The notes below the pieces were generated by a model. It did not search any database and was not told the DNA's origin. It saw only the letters and a list, made by a program, of their open reading frames with translations. A stretch of 64,000 nucleotides of DNA from Thermoanaerobacteraceae bacterium (GTDB lineage Bacteria > Bacillota > Thermoanaerobacteria > Thermoanaerobacterales > UBA4877). The stretch covers positions 10,092 to 74,091 of the forward strand of contig JASEJQ010000001.1 in NCBI GenBank assembly GCA_030016635.1. Direction: 5' to 3'. A program made the position numbers and the translations under genes. Below are positions 54,215-63,371 of the stretch, one piece after another. Position 1 is the first letter of the stretch. The number at the start of each line of letters is the position of its first letter.

Positions 54215-55894
54215 CTACAAAATGGTTAACAAAATATCATATAACAGCTTGTAGGTCTCTTTATGGGTTATTGGTTCATCCATTTCGGTTATATTAACCT
54301 GATCGGGTTTTAAATATTTCAGGGTCAGGGTTTTTATATCATTAATCCGCAGCGGTCTGTCATTTTTAATATTTGTAATCCATTTGTAATCCTTTATATG
54401 GTCGCTCAATATCTGGTTTAATATACTCACAAACTCATTGTAATTGATTATCTCGTCCAACCTGTAGTTGTTGGAATAGCCGGGATGGATGTATCCATAC
54501 CTTCGGAGTTCCTTTATATACGGATAATATGGAGAGCTAACAATATCCGGGGTTGTATTATATTCCTTTATATATGCACCTTGATTTTTTAGTTTTTCCT
54601 GGAGTTGTTCTATGGCTTTTATATCGTAGGCCATCTCGCGGAAAGTCATGTTTTTGTCTATGGATATCTTAGCGGCTGCACCGGCGGCCTGGCCTTCCCC
54701 CATGCCCACCGGCACTACCCTGGCAGAACCGGCGGCAAGGGAATCATAGGATGCGCTCCTGCCGACCACAAGGAGGTTATCTATCTTTTTAGGCACCAGG
54801 CATCTGAAAGGTATAGCATATACAGCGGGCTTGCCCATAACAAGGCCGTAGCTGTCCGGCCCGAAGGACTGTATATCCACCGGGTAGCTTCCCAGTACAA
54901 CGGCATCTTTGAAGTATCTGTTTTCCAGTACGTCATCCAAGGTGAGTCTGTATTCACCTATGATATGCCTTGACTCTCTTACATAAAGGTCGTCCATAAC
55001 CCCGGCCAGTGAGGCATTTTCAAGGCCGGGGAGTTCATTCATGTACTCTATTATGTCAGGCAGCTCTTTTAATGCCTTTTCTATAGCTGCCCTTCTTGAG
55101 TCTGCATCCAGGACGTCCACTCCGTATATAAGGAGGGAGTTTACCAGTACAGTACCGTCATCCTGCCTTCCCATGTTGAGCCCCCTTACCCTGATGTCAG
55201 GGTCTTTGGGTTTGTATCTGTACATCTCGGAGTATCCCCAGGCCGAGCGGTTGTTGGCTCCGGTATTCTTGCTGGGGTCCGTGTTGAGATATTTTTTTAC
55301 GCCATTCCAGTCCACGCCGCTCAGTTTAAACACCAGCGTCGGTGCCATGGCCCTATCAGGGTGGCCTATGTCCTCCTGGCCGTAAGTATATGGCACGCCG
55401 GAGGCTGCAGCTATGTCGGCATCCTCGGTGGCATCAATAAACCTCTGGGCATTGTAGACAATGCCGTTGATAGTTATGCCGGTCAATCTGTTGTCTTCAA
55501 TTACCGGCTGACCTATATCAGCGTTTAAAAGCAGTTTTACTCTTGCCTTTGCCAGCATTTCATTAAATACATTTTCTGCCTTTTTTATATCAAAGGAATC
55601 ACCGCCGATGGCCCTATAAAATTCATCGAAAATGCCACGGGTTAAGAGCTCTTTATCCGGTCCGTAGTTCATATCAATGGTATTGAGTCCTGCCCTGGTG
55701 TAAAGGCCGCCCACCTTATCATGACTATCTACCAGAAGGGTTTTAAGTTTATTTCTGGAAGCAGATATACTGGCGGCGATCCCCTCTGGAGTAGCGCCTA
55801 TGACAATAACGTCAAAATCAGTGCTTTTATTACTAAAATTACATCCTGTTACCAATAATAATAGTGTAAGAAAGATGAGAATAAACCTTTGCAT
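54215..55894 (-). CDS. FAD-dependent oxidoreductase lipoprotein
   Basis: 559 residues. Lipobox LLLVTGC after a short hydrophobic stretch; FAD-binding IVIGATPEGIAASISASRN; a glucose-inhibited-division-like redox domain with VGGLYTRAGLNT and RFIDATEDADIAAASG; second dinucleotide contact VVGRSASYDSLAAGSARVVP. The tail (about 455-500; YIKELRRYGYIHPGYSN…NYNEFVSILNQIL) resembles one degenerate SLH repeat. ATG 55894 is set by GGAGG. Expected on the outer face of the membrane; substrate unknown. Confidence 0.85.
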   Translation of the reverse strand: MQRFILIFLTLLLLVTGCNFSNKSTDFDVIVIGATPEGIAASISASRNKLKTLLVDSHDKVGGLYTRAGLNTIDMNYGPDKELLTRGIFDEFYRAIGGDSFDIKKAENVFNEMLAKARVKLLLNADIGQPVIEDNRLTGITINGIVYNAQRFIDATEDADIAAASGVPYTYGQEDIGHPDRAMAPTLVFKLSGVDWNGVKKYLNTDPSKNTGANNRSAWGYSEMYRYKPKDPDIRVRGLNMGRQDDGTVLVNSLLIYGVDVLDADSRRAAIEKALKELPDIIEYMNELPGLENASLAGVMDDLYVRESRHIIGEYRLTLDDVLENRYFKDAVVLGSYPVDIQSFGPDSYGLVMGKPAVYAIPFRCLVPKKIDNLLVVGRSASYDSLAAGSARVVPVGMGEGQAAGAAAKISIDKNMTFREMAYDIKAIEQLQEKLKNQGAYIKEYNTTPDIVSSPYYPYIKELRRYGYIHPGYSNNYRLDEIINYNEFVSILNQILSDHIKDYKWITNIKNDRPLRINDIKTLTLKYLKPDQVNITEMDEPITHKETYKLLYDILLTIL

Positions 55895-55954
55895 AGTATA
55901 AACCTCCAAAAATTAATACGCATAAAGTCATTATACCATAGATGATTTTGGAGT

Positions 55955-56015
55955 AGTCAATATCAGCATGCCAGCAACATCATGCACCTGACACTCATCC
56001 TGATACATATCAAGG
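55955..56015. repeat. Dispersed repeat, copy D (partial)
   Basis: GTAGTCAATATCAGCATGCCAG… and ATGCACCTGAC…TGATAC match the left end of copy B with scattered changes. The rest of 56016-56218 shows an AT-rich promoter-like region and nothing else. Confidence 0.45.
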
Positions 56016-56218
56016 TCAAGGGACACTCCTTTACTTTGATGATGGGCTGCATTGATGAGAAATATCCCTATTCCACTCGTGTCTATGTTGGCCGTAATTA
56101 TGATTTAACGAACTTTTAACATAAAACATTAAAAAATATTCGGATTGGGTATTGATTTATTCCTCTCGTTTTGATAATATACACAAGGGATTAAACCCGA
56201 CCGTGAGGAGGGAACATT

Positions 56219-57595
56219 ATGGATTATGATGTTATAATTGTTGGAGCCGGGCCGGCTGGTATTTTTGCTTCTTACGAACTTATGCAGAACAGGCCCGGCC
56301 TTAAGGTGTTGCTTCTGGAAAAAGGAAGGAGTATAGAAGGCAGGAACTGCCCTATAGGCCGGGGGACAAGCTGCAGCGACTGCAGCCCATGTTCTATTAC
56401 CAGCGGCTTTGGAGGGGCCGGTGCATTCAGTGATGGGAAGCTGACCCTGACCTCTGAGTTTGGCGGGGTGCTGGATGAATACATCGGAAAGAATGAGGTA
56501 GTAAACCTGATACGTTATATAGATGAGGTGTATGTGAGGTTTGGAGGTACCACCGAGGTACACGGCAGAGACGAGGAAAAGGTAAAGGAGCTCAGCAAAA
56601 AGGCTGCAGCGGCTGACCTTAAATTTATCCCTGCTGAGATAAAGCATCTGGGGACGGAAAAGTGTTATGAGATATTGAAGAACATGCAGTCCTATCTGAA
56701 GGAGAGGGTGGATCTTAAGACCAGCTGCAGCGTAAAGGATATACTGGTAAATGAGGGAAAGGTTACAGGGGTCTCCACAGATCAAGGAGACTTTTACGGT
56801 AAATTTGTCATGGTTGCTCCGGGCAGGAATGGGGCAGGCTGGTTCAGGGAACAATGTGAGAAGCTGGAACTAAATACACGCAACAATGCGGTGGATATCG
56901 GGGTAAGGGTAGAGGTGCCCGCAGAGATATTGGAGGATATCACCGATGCTGTATATGAGTCAAAACTCGTATACTATACAAAGTCTTTCGACGACAGAGT
57001 GAGGACATTCTGCATGAACCCGTACGGTGAGGTTGTTGAGGAGAATGTGGATGGCCTGAAGACTGTAAATGGACACAGCTATAAGGACAAGAGGACTGCC
57101 AACACCAACTTTGCCCTGCTTGTCTCCAAGGAGTTTACAGAGCCATTCCATGAGCCGATAGATTACGGCAAGTATATAGCAAGGCTTGCCAACATGCTGG
57201 GTGAAGGGGTTATAGTGCAGAGGCTGGGTGACCTCTTAGACGGCAGAAGGTCTACACCTGAGAGGATAAAGAGGGGTCTTCTGGAACCCACATTAAAGGC
57301 AGCGGTGCCCGGTGACCTGAGCCTGGTACTTCCATACAGGCATCTTACAGACATCATAGAGATGCTGCAGGCCATGGATAAGATTGCTCCGGGGATTTAT
57401 TCCAAGCATACCCTGCTTTATGGTGTAGAGGTTAAGTTCTACTCATCCAGGGTAAACCTGACTGAAGGACTTGAGACCGAAATAGAAAACCTGTATGCGG
57501 CAGGGGACGGTGCCGGCGTGAGCAGGGGCCTGGCCCAGGCATCAGCCTCCGGCGTCCTGGTGGCAAGACAGATACTTGGAAAGGTGGGAAACTGA
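56219..57595 (+). CDS. FAD-utilising dehydrogenase (COG2509-type)
   Basis: 458 residues: Rossmann VIIVGAGPAGIFASYEL, a cysteine-rich loop CPIGRGTSCSDCSPCS near 45, GFGGAGAFSDGKL, and C-terminal YAAGDGAGVSRGLAQASASG for FAD. Family members are cytosolic NAD(P)/FAD oxidoreductases of unsettled function often next to purA or ribosomal genes. GAGGAGGG precedes the ATG. The stop is immediately followed by purA. Confidence 0.9.
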   Translation: MDYDVIIVGAGPAGIFASYELMQNRPGLKVLLLEKGRSIEGRNCPIGRGTSCSDCSPCSITSGFGGAGAFSDGKLTLTSEFGGVLDEYIGKNEVVNLIRYIDEVYVRFGGTTEVHGRDEEKVKELSKKAAAADLKFIPAEIKHLGTEKCYEILKNMQSYLKERVDLKTSCSVKDILVNEGKVTGVSTDQGDFYGKFVMVAPGRNGAGWFREQCEKLELNTRNNAVDIGVRVEVPAEILEDITDAVYESKLVYYTKSFDDRVRTFCMNPYGEVVEENVDGLKTVNGHSYKDKRTANTNFALLVSKEFTEPFHEPIDYGKYIARLANMLGEGVIVQRLGDLLDGRRSTPERIKRGLLEPTLKAAVPGDLSLVLPYRHLTDIIEMLQAMDKIAPGIYSKHTLLYGVEVKFYSSRVNLTEGLETEIENLYAAGDGAGVSRGLAQASASGVLVARQILGKVGN

Positions 57596-58864
57596 ATGAG
57601 CGTAAGATGTATTATAGGTGCCCAGTGGGGCGATGAGGGAAAAGGAAAGATAACTGACTATCTGGCTGAGAGGTCTGAAGTGGTGGCCAGGTATCAGGGC
57701 GGCAGCAACGCAGGGCACACTGTGGATAAAGACGGTGAGGTTTTTAAGCTGCACCTTGTGCCCTCAGGGATACTTTATGAGGGCTGCATGAACATAATAG
57801 GCAACGGTGTGGTGGTGGACCCTCCCGAGCTTTTAAAGGAGATAGATGGGCTCAAGGCAAAGGGCCTGGCCGTTGAAAATCTCAGGGTTTCAGACAGGGC
57901 ACAGGTGGTAATGCCTTACCACAGGATACTGGATATGCTGATAGAGGGAAACCATAAGGGCAGCGAGATAGGCACAACCTTAAGGGGCATTGGTCCGGCA
58001 TACACCGACAAGGCTGCCAGGTGCGGCGTGCGCATGAGCGAACTTGTCAATGAGGATGTCTTTAGGGCAAGGACAGAGGCAATCCTCAAGGAAAAGAATG
58101 AGATTATAAAAAAGGTCTATAATGGAGATAAGGTAAGCAGCTCATTTATTGAGGAATACATCGAATACGGCAGGAGGTTAAAACCCTATGTGGTCGACGC
58201 ATCAGCCCTTCTGTATGAGTATATCAGGGAAGGCAAGGATGTGCTCTTAGAGGGGGCACAGGGTACGTTATTGGACATAGACCACGGGACATATCCATAT
58301 GTCACCTCATCCAATCCAACAGCAGGTGGTGCCTGCACCGGTCTCGGCATAGGGCCTACCCTCATCGATGAGGTGATAGGTGTGGCTAAGGCATATACCA
58401 CAAGGGTTGGCAAGGGGCCCTTCCCTACAGAGATAAAGAGCGAGGTGGGCAGCTACATCAGGGACAGGGGATATGAATACGGCACCACCACAGGCAGGCC
58501 CAGAAGGGTTGGATGGCTGGATTTAGTTATCCTGAGGTATGCTGTCAGGATAAACGGGCTTACATCCATAGCCATCACCAAACTGGATACCCTGGACGGC
58601 CTGGAGGGCATAAATGTCTGCACAGCCTACGACGTCGACGGAGAGGCAATATATGATTTTCCTGCAGACTTAGATGTCCTGGAGAAAGTAAAACCGGAAT
58701 ACCATGCCATGAGTGGATGGGATATAGACATCTCCGGGGCGAGGAGATTTGACGAGCTTCCAAAAGAGGCAAGGGAATATATAGAGTTTATTGAGGACAA
58801 TGCCGGCGTGCCTGTGAGCATCATATCGGTAGGGCCGGAGAGACATCAGACGATAATAAGATAA
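57596..58864 (+). CDS. purA: Adenylosuccinate synthetase
   Basis: First committed step from IMP to AMP, GTP-dependent. 422 residues: GAQWGDEGKGKITDYLAERS at the start, HTVDKDGEVFKLHLVPSG, GTTLRGIGPAYTDKAARCG, and TTTGRPRRVGWLD. Starts at the base after the dehydrogenase stop, so the two form an operon. Two GGCCTGGCC copies fall at the junction (57527, 57863). Confidence 0.98.
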   Translation: MSVRCIIGAQWGDEGKGKITDYLAERSEVVARYQGGSNAGHTVDKDGEVFKLHLVPSGILYEGCMNIIGNGVVVDPPELLKEIDGLKAKGLAVENLRVSDRAQVVMPYHRILDMLIEGNHKGSEIGTTLRGIGPAYTDKAARCGVRMSELVNEDVFRARTEAILKEKNEIIKKVYNGDKVSSSFIEEYIEYGRRLKPYVVDASALLYEYIREGKDVLLEGAQGTLLDIDHGTYPYVTSSNPTAGGACTGLGIGPTLIDEVIGVAKAYTTRVGKGPFPTEIKSEVGSYIRDRGYEYGTTTGRPRRVGWLDLVILRYAVRINGLTSIAITKLDTLDGLEGINVCTAYDVDGEAIYDFPADLDVLEKVKPEYHAMSGWDIDISGARRFDELPKEAREYIEFIEDNAGVPVSIISVGPERHQTIIR

Positions 58865-58920
58865 GCGATGTTTAATCTAATGCAAAATTTCAGGTATGGC
58901 ATATAACATCATCAGTTATT

Positions 58921-58950
58921 AAAATGGGGAGCTAATGCTCCCCATTTTAA
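58921..58950. terminator. Bidirectional terminator between purA and lgt
   Basis: Perfect stem AAAATGGGGAGC / GCTCCCCATTTT with loop TAAT, serving the convergent genes. Confidence 0.88.
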
Positions 58951-59705
58951 TCGTAGTATCCCTTCTGCGACCTTACCATGAAGTAGTAAAATAAAAGCAG
59001 CAGAGGTGGGGTTACCCACTGCGTCAGCGTGAAAAGACCTATCCCCCATGTCTCATTTACGTATTTTACTATAAAGAGTGGATTTTCCCTCACTGTCTCC
59101 TCAAACAGTGCCCTCAAGATCTGGTGATAAAAAAGGAAAGACCAGAATTGATATCCGCTGGGCGGGTTTTTCCTTTGTACATAAAAGTACCTGATAAGCA
59201 GTATTGCACCTATGGCAGAACCAACAAGCTGGGCCGGCCACCGGCCGAATGAGAAGGCCGTCATCCTGCCCAGTACCTCGCCATTGAATATGTTTCCTAT
59301 CCTGACAATTATGTATCCTATGGAGAGCCCAGGTATTACTAAATCTGCCAGCATAAAGAGGTTGAGCTTTTTCCTCCTTGTATACCACCAGCCTGCAAGG
59401 AAGCCCCCAAGAAGACTGCCGTGCCAGGCCAGGCCGCCCTCATAAATCTTCAACACCTGTATGGGGTCGTGAATAAACCAGCCGGGGTAGTTGGTGAGTA
59501 CGAACATCAGCCTTGCACCAATCACGCCGAAGATTACCACCAGCAGGACAGTATTGTAGAGGTCATCCTCATCGACACCCCTTTTCTTTCCCTCCCTGAA
59601 GAAATAGATCATACCCAGGAGTATGGATATGGCCATGAAAATACCATACCAGCGTACCTGTATCGGCCCTATGCTGAAGGCCACCGGATTCAGGTTTAAG
59701 TACAT
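58947..59705 (-). CDS. lgt: Prolipoprotein diacylglyceryl transferase
   Basis: 252 residues, seven membrane helices; attaches diacylglycerol to the lipobox Cys of prolipoproteins such as the flavoenzyme at 54215. Motifs: FGVIGARLMFVL, YEGGLAWHGSLLGG, and the signature IVRIGNIFNGEVLGR. AAAGGAG precedes ATG 59705. Confidence 0.96.
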   Translation of the reverse strand: MYLNLNPVAFSIGPIQVRWYGIFMAISILLGMIYFFREGKKRGVDEDDLYNTVLLVVIFGVIGARLMFVLTNYPGWFIHDPIQVLKIYEGGLAWHGSLLGGFLAGWWYTRRKKLNLFMLADLVIPGLSIGYIIVRIGNIFNGEVLGRMTAFSFGRWPAQLVGSAIGAILLIRYFYVQRKNPPSGYQFWSFLFYHQILRALFEETVRENPLFIVKYVNETWGIGLFTLTQWVTPPLLLLFYYFMVRSQKGYYD

Positions 59706-59827
59706 AATTGTTTCTCCTTTCTATGTGGTCTCAACTCATTATACTACAATTTATATTGCCAACAAAAGGTTCTAATATTCGCTGCATCTAATAGTAATAT
59801 AATAGATGTGAAAGGGGGTTATATGTA

Positions 59828-61363
59828 TTGAAGAAATATAGGACCTGCATACTGCTGGCCTTAGTTGTTGTCATAGCTCTGGGAGGGTATTTGTACCTCA
59901 CCGCAAAGAACATAACAAGCTATATTATAGATGCACAGCTTGATACACATGTGATGGCACTTACAGGGAGAGAAACAGTGAAATATGTAAATACCGAGGA
60001 TGTACCTTTAAAAGAGATATACTTCCATCTGTACCCCAACGCATTCAAGGATGAAACTATCGCACCGTTTCCGCCTGAGGAGATGGGCCGGGCATATCCT
60101 GACGGCTTCTCGCCCGGGTACATAGATATACTGAGCGTGAAGGTCGGAGAGGAGGATATCCAGTTTGATGTGGATAATACCATCATGAAAGTGACACTCC
60201 CTCATGAACTTACCCCAGGGAAGACCGCCGACATAACTATCAACTTTGTAGTAAAGCTGCCGCCCAGCGACGGCAGGTTTGGCTACGGTAAATACACAGT
60301 GAGGCTGGCCAACTGGTATCCTGTTGTCAGCGTATATGACAGCGACGGCTGGAATTTGGACCCCTATTATGCCATAGGGGACCCGTTCTATAGCGATGTG
60401 GCCAACTATACCGTAAGACTGGTGGCCCCGGCAGAATATATCATGGCATCCACAGGTACCGCCAGAGGTGAAGAAAACCAGGGAAACAGGCTCTGGTTCA
60501 TCAAGGCAAACAATGTGAGGGATATGGCTATTGTCCTTTCAGACAGGTTCAAGGTAAAGAGCGGAGAATATAAAGGGATAAAGGTAAACTCCTTTTATTT
60601 TGGCGATGACAAAATAGGTGAAAGGTCACTGAAGTATGCTGCAGATGCGGTGAAATATTTCAGTGAGACATTCGGCAAGTATCCATACAGCGAATATGAT
60701 GTTGTGGCAGCAGACTTCTATATAGGAGGCATGGAATATCCACAGCTTGTAATGATAGACAGGTCGCTTTACAACAAAAATAATATATTTGTCCTGGAAG
60801 AGGTAATAGCCCATGAGACTGCCCACCAGTGGTGGTATGGAGCAGTGGGAAACGATGAGGTGGAAGAGCCGTGGCTGGATGAAGCCCTGACTGAATTTTC
60901 CACTGTCATGTATTTTGAAAATTATTACGGCAATGAGGTAGCGGAAAGGTTCTGGAAAGCATACGACGGGTTTGTAAAGAAATATGCGGACAGCCCAAGG
61001 AGCATAACGGACCCTGTAAATGAGTTTAAAGACGGGGATGAGTACGGGGCAGTAGTCTACGAAAAAGGGGCTCTCAGCCTGAAGAGGATAAGGGATGAAA
61101 TCGGTAAAGAGGCTTTTATAAAAGGGCTGAGGGAGTACTATAAAACATACAAATTTAAAAACGCCACCGTGGAAGACCTGATAAAGGCCCTCAGCAAGGC
61201 GGCGGATAAAGATATGAGTACCTACTTTAAAAAAGGGATAGGCATACTAAATAACCTTAACCTTTTTCAGCCTGATGTCATCGCCATAAAAGGCATATAT
61301 CCTGAAATTGCCAAATATCCTGGAACAAATCCTTTCAGGATATGTATTCATGAGCTCCTCTAA
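59828..61363 (+). CDS. M1-family zinc metallopeptidase, membrane-anchored
   Basis: 511 residues: N-terminal anchor (CILLALVVVIALGGYLYL), beta domain to about 250, GGMEYPQLVMID substrate loop, zinc site VIAHETAHQWWYG with the third ligand Glu 18 residues on (WLDEALTEFS). Acts outside the membrane, probably as an aminopeptidase. TTG 59828 follows AAAGGGGG. The final 39 codons overlap the end of the dnaC-like gene on the other strand, so its C-terminal tail is probably recent. Confidence 0.92.
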   Translation: MKKYRTCILLALVVVIALGGYLYLTAKNITSYIIDAQLDTHVMALTGRETVKYVNTEDVPLKEIYFHLYPNAFKDETIAPFPPEEMGRAYPDGFSPGYIDILSVKVGEEDIQFDVDNTIMKVTLPHELTPGKTADITINFVVKLPPSDGRFGYGKYTVRLANWYPVVSVYDSDGWNLDPYYAIGDPFYSDVANYTVRLVAPAEYIMASTGTARGEENQGNRLWFIKANNVRDMAIVLSDRFKVKSGEYKGIKVNSFYFGDDKIGERSLKYAADAVKYFSETFGKYPYSEYDVVAADFYIGGMEYPQLVMIDRSLYNKNNIFVLEEVIAHETAHQWWYGAVGNDEVEEPWLDEALTEFSTVMYFENYYGNEVAERFWKAYDGFVKKYADSPRSITDPVNEFKDGDEYGAVVYEKGALSLKRIRDEIGKEAFIKGLREYYKTYKFKNATVEDLIKALSKAADKDMSTYFKKGIGILNNLNLFQPDVIAIKGIYPEIAKYPGTNPFRICIHELL

Positions 61364-62218
61364 ATTAAAGTTGGTCGATATGAGCATCTTCTTGCCTGAC
61401 AGCAGCCTGGTATTAATGATGTTGAATATCACCTGTTCACTGTAGGCAGTTGCGGATTCCGTACCAAGGTCGTCCAGTATGAGGAAGTCGCACTCATTGA
61501 TGAGTTCGGCCTCCTCATTGGCTTCGCCAAGGGCTGTTTTTCTGAGGATTTCTATCAAATTGGGCACGGTCTGGTAAATTACAGTATGTCCCTTATCTAT
61601 CAGGTCTTTGGCGATGCAGTGCGACAGGAATGTCTTTCCCAGCCCCGAGTTGCCGTAAAAAAACAGGCTTTCATTAACATCAGGGAAATTATTTGAAAAC
61701 TTTATGCACTCTAAGTAAATATTTTCCATGTTTTTCCTTGGCGACCTGGGATAATCCCCAAAAGGAAGGTCTGAATAAAGGCTCAGGTCAAAGTTCTCAA
61801 AGTTTTCATATTTTAAGATGTTTTTCAGATGAGAAAGGTCATACAGGGCACCAATAAGATTTTGCTTCAGGCAGTGGCACATGGATCCATTTATGTAGCC
61901 TGTGTCCTGGCAGTCCTCACACTCATAATGAATGCGCAGATAGTCCAGAGGAAGTCCCTGGGATTTCAGGATGGCTTCCTTTTCCTGCTTTAAACGCATC
62001 AGCACAGTCTTTAGCTCATCCAGTATATCATCGCATTTTTCCGGCAGATGAAATGCCTCATTTATTTTTTCCAAGCCTATGGAGGATATCTCCTCATCGA
62101 TTTCCCTTATGCGCGGTAATTTTTTATATATGTTCTCTTTTCGGGATAAAAACTCCTTGAAGGCTTTATCACGCTTCTTTTCGTATTGCGTGAGTATTTT
62201 GGCCAATGGACTATTCAC
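61247..62218 (-). CDS. DnaC/DnaI-type helicase loader
   Basis: 323 residues: helical N-terminal domain to about 85, a Cys cluster CEDCQDTGYINGSMCHC at about 95-112 for zinc, and an AAA+ domain with FYGNSGLGKTFLSHCIAKDL and ILDDLG, ending GDDIRLKK. It loads the DnaB hexamer. GTG 62218 follows AAAGGAG; the start overlaps the dnaD-like stop by 8 bases. An IstB transposition ATPase is an alternative but lacks the zinc cluster. Confidence 0.92.
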   Translation of the reverse strand: MNSPLAKILTQYEKKRDKAFKEFLSRKENIYKKLPRIREIDEEISSIGLEKINEAFHLPEKCDDILDELKTVLMRLKQEKEAILKSQGLPLDYLRIHYECEDCQDTGYINGSMCHCLKQNLIGALYDLSHLKNILKYENFENFDLSLYSDLPFGDYPRSPRKNMENIYLECIKFSNNFPDVNESLFFYGNSGLGKTFLSHCIAKDLIDKGHTVIYQTVPNLIEILRKTALGEANEEAELINECDFLILDDLGTESATAYSEQVIFNIINTRLLSGKKMLISTNFNLEELMNTYPERICSRIFGNFRIYAFYGDDIRLKKVKVI

Positions 62219-63140
62219 CGGAGCTGCTCCTTTCTAATAGCCGTTTTTCCAGTTCTTTTATGTCATAGCTTCTCTGATTGTAGCTGTTGAAATAATGCTT
62301 TGGGGCAACAAAACCGGCAGCCTTTTTGGGCTTTGATAGTGAAGAACCCTGATTTTTGTTGGCAATCACCTTGTTGATGTAATTGAAGTTGGGCTTGTTA
62401 ATATTCATAATGCAGATATTGCAGGCTTCCAAAATTTCATCTTCACTGGCATTAAGCTCGTCCATCCATTGATTTATCATATTCTTGTGGGCCTCTGCAA
62501 TTTCCTCGGGATTTAAGCCCAAGGATTGGTAGACCTTTCTGTATATATTCCAGCGTTTTTCCTCATTCTTAAGGTGATTTTCTACGTCGTATCCGTTCCT
62601 TATACCTGCATCATACCATCCCTGAGCTACCCTGGACATATAGTTCAGATTGGCCTTCTTTTTTTGCAGGCAGTACTCAATTAGGAGTATCAGGACCTCC
62701 AGAGAGAAATTATATTTATCAAGCCAATCCAGAAAGGTCTCCATCTCTCTGGGAGATAAGGGACGCCCAAGCTGATTTTCTATGTATTCAAACATCGATT
62801 CTATCTCTGAATCCGCATATTTATTTTCATTTTTCTGTGTATAATTTATGGATTCCGGGGAAACATATATAATGCTGTTGATGCTTCCATTGCTGGATTT
62901 ATATTGAATTAATCCCTGAGATACCCAGTAATCCATGGCCTTATTAAAGGTCTCAATATCCATGTTGAGCATCCTGGCCATATCACGGATGTCCATTTTA
63001 ATACCTTGGTAAAGGAGATAGAGGCCAAGTATATACACTTTAATATAGTCACCGGGTGCATCGGGCAGATATTTAGTTATGAAGGCATTGGAAATGGGTG
63101 TGCTGCCGATACCACTTTCATCAAAACGAAACTCCAACAT
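62211..63140 (-). CDS. DnaD-domain primosome protein
   Basis: 309 residues: winged helix at about 5-110 (ISNAFITKYLPDAPGDYIKV) and two DnaD_2-type helical domains (about 125-190 and 205-265) with the YxxxI-like motif in FNYINKVIANKN. It remodels DNA and recruits the loader encoded next. ATG 63140 follows AGGGGG; an ATG at 63146 abuts that site. Confidence 0.9.
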   Translation of the reverse strand: MLEFRFDESGIGSTPISNAFITKYLPDAPGDYIKVYILGLYLLYQGIKMDIRDMARMLNMDIETFNKAMDYWVSQGLIQYKSSNGSINSIIYVSPESINYTQKNENKYADSEIESMFEYIENQLGRPLSPREMETFLDWLDKYNFSLEVLILLIEYCLQKKKANLNYMSRVAQGWYDAGIRNGYDVENHLKNEEKRWNIYRKVYQSLGLNPEEIAEAHKNMINQWMDELNASEDEILEACNICIMNINKPNFNYINKVIANKNQGSSLSKPKKAAGFVAPKHYFNSYNQRSYDIKELEKRLLERSSSGE

Positions 63141-63371
63141 GTTCATCCCCCTCTGAAATATTATACCATATAGTTATATATCCGGCTTAATATATTTTTA
63201 TATATTTATAAATGACATATAATGTAAGTCTATAATTTTATATAGAAGAAAAATCAGTAAGTTAATTATAATAATAGGCGATTAATTTTTAATAAAGCCT
63301 TTTCATAACCGCCATATTATATTATAATTATGAGTTGTAGGTCGGGAAAAAACGGAAGAAAGGGGTTGGGT

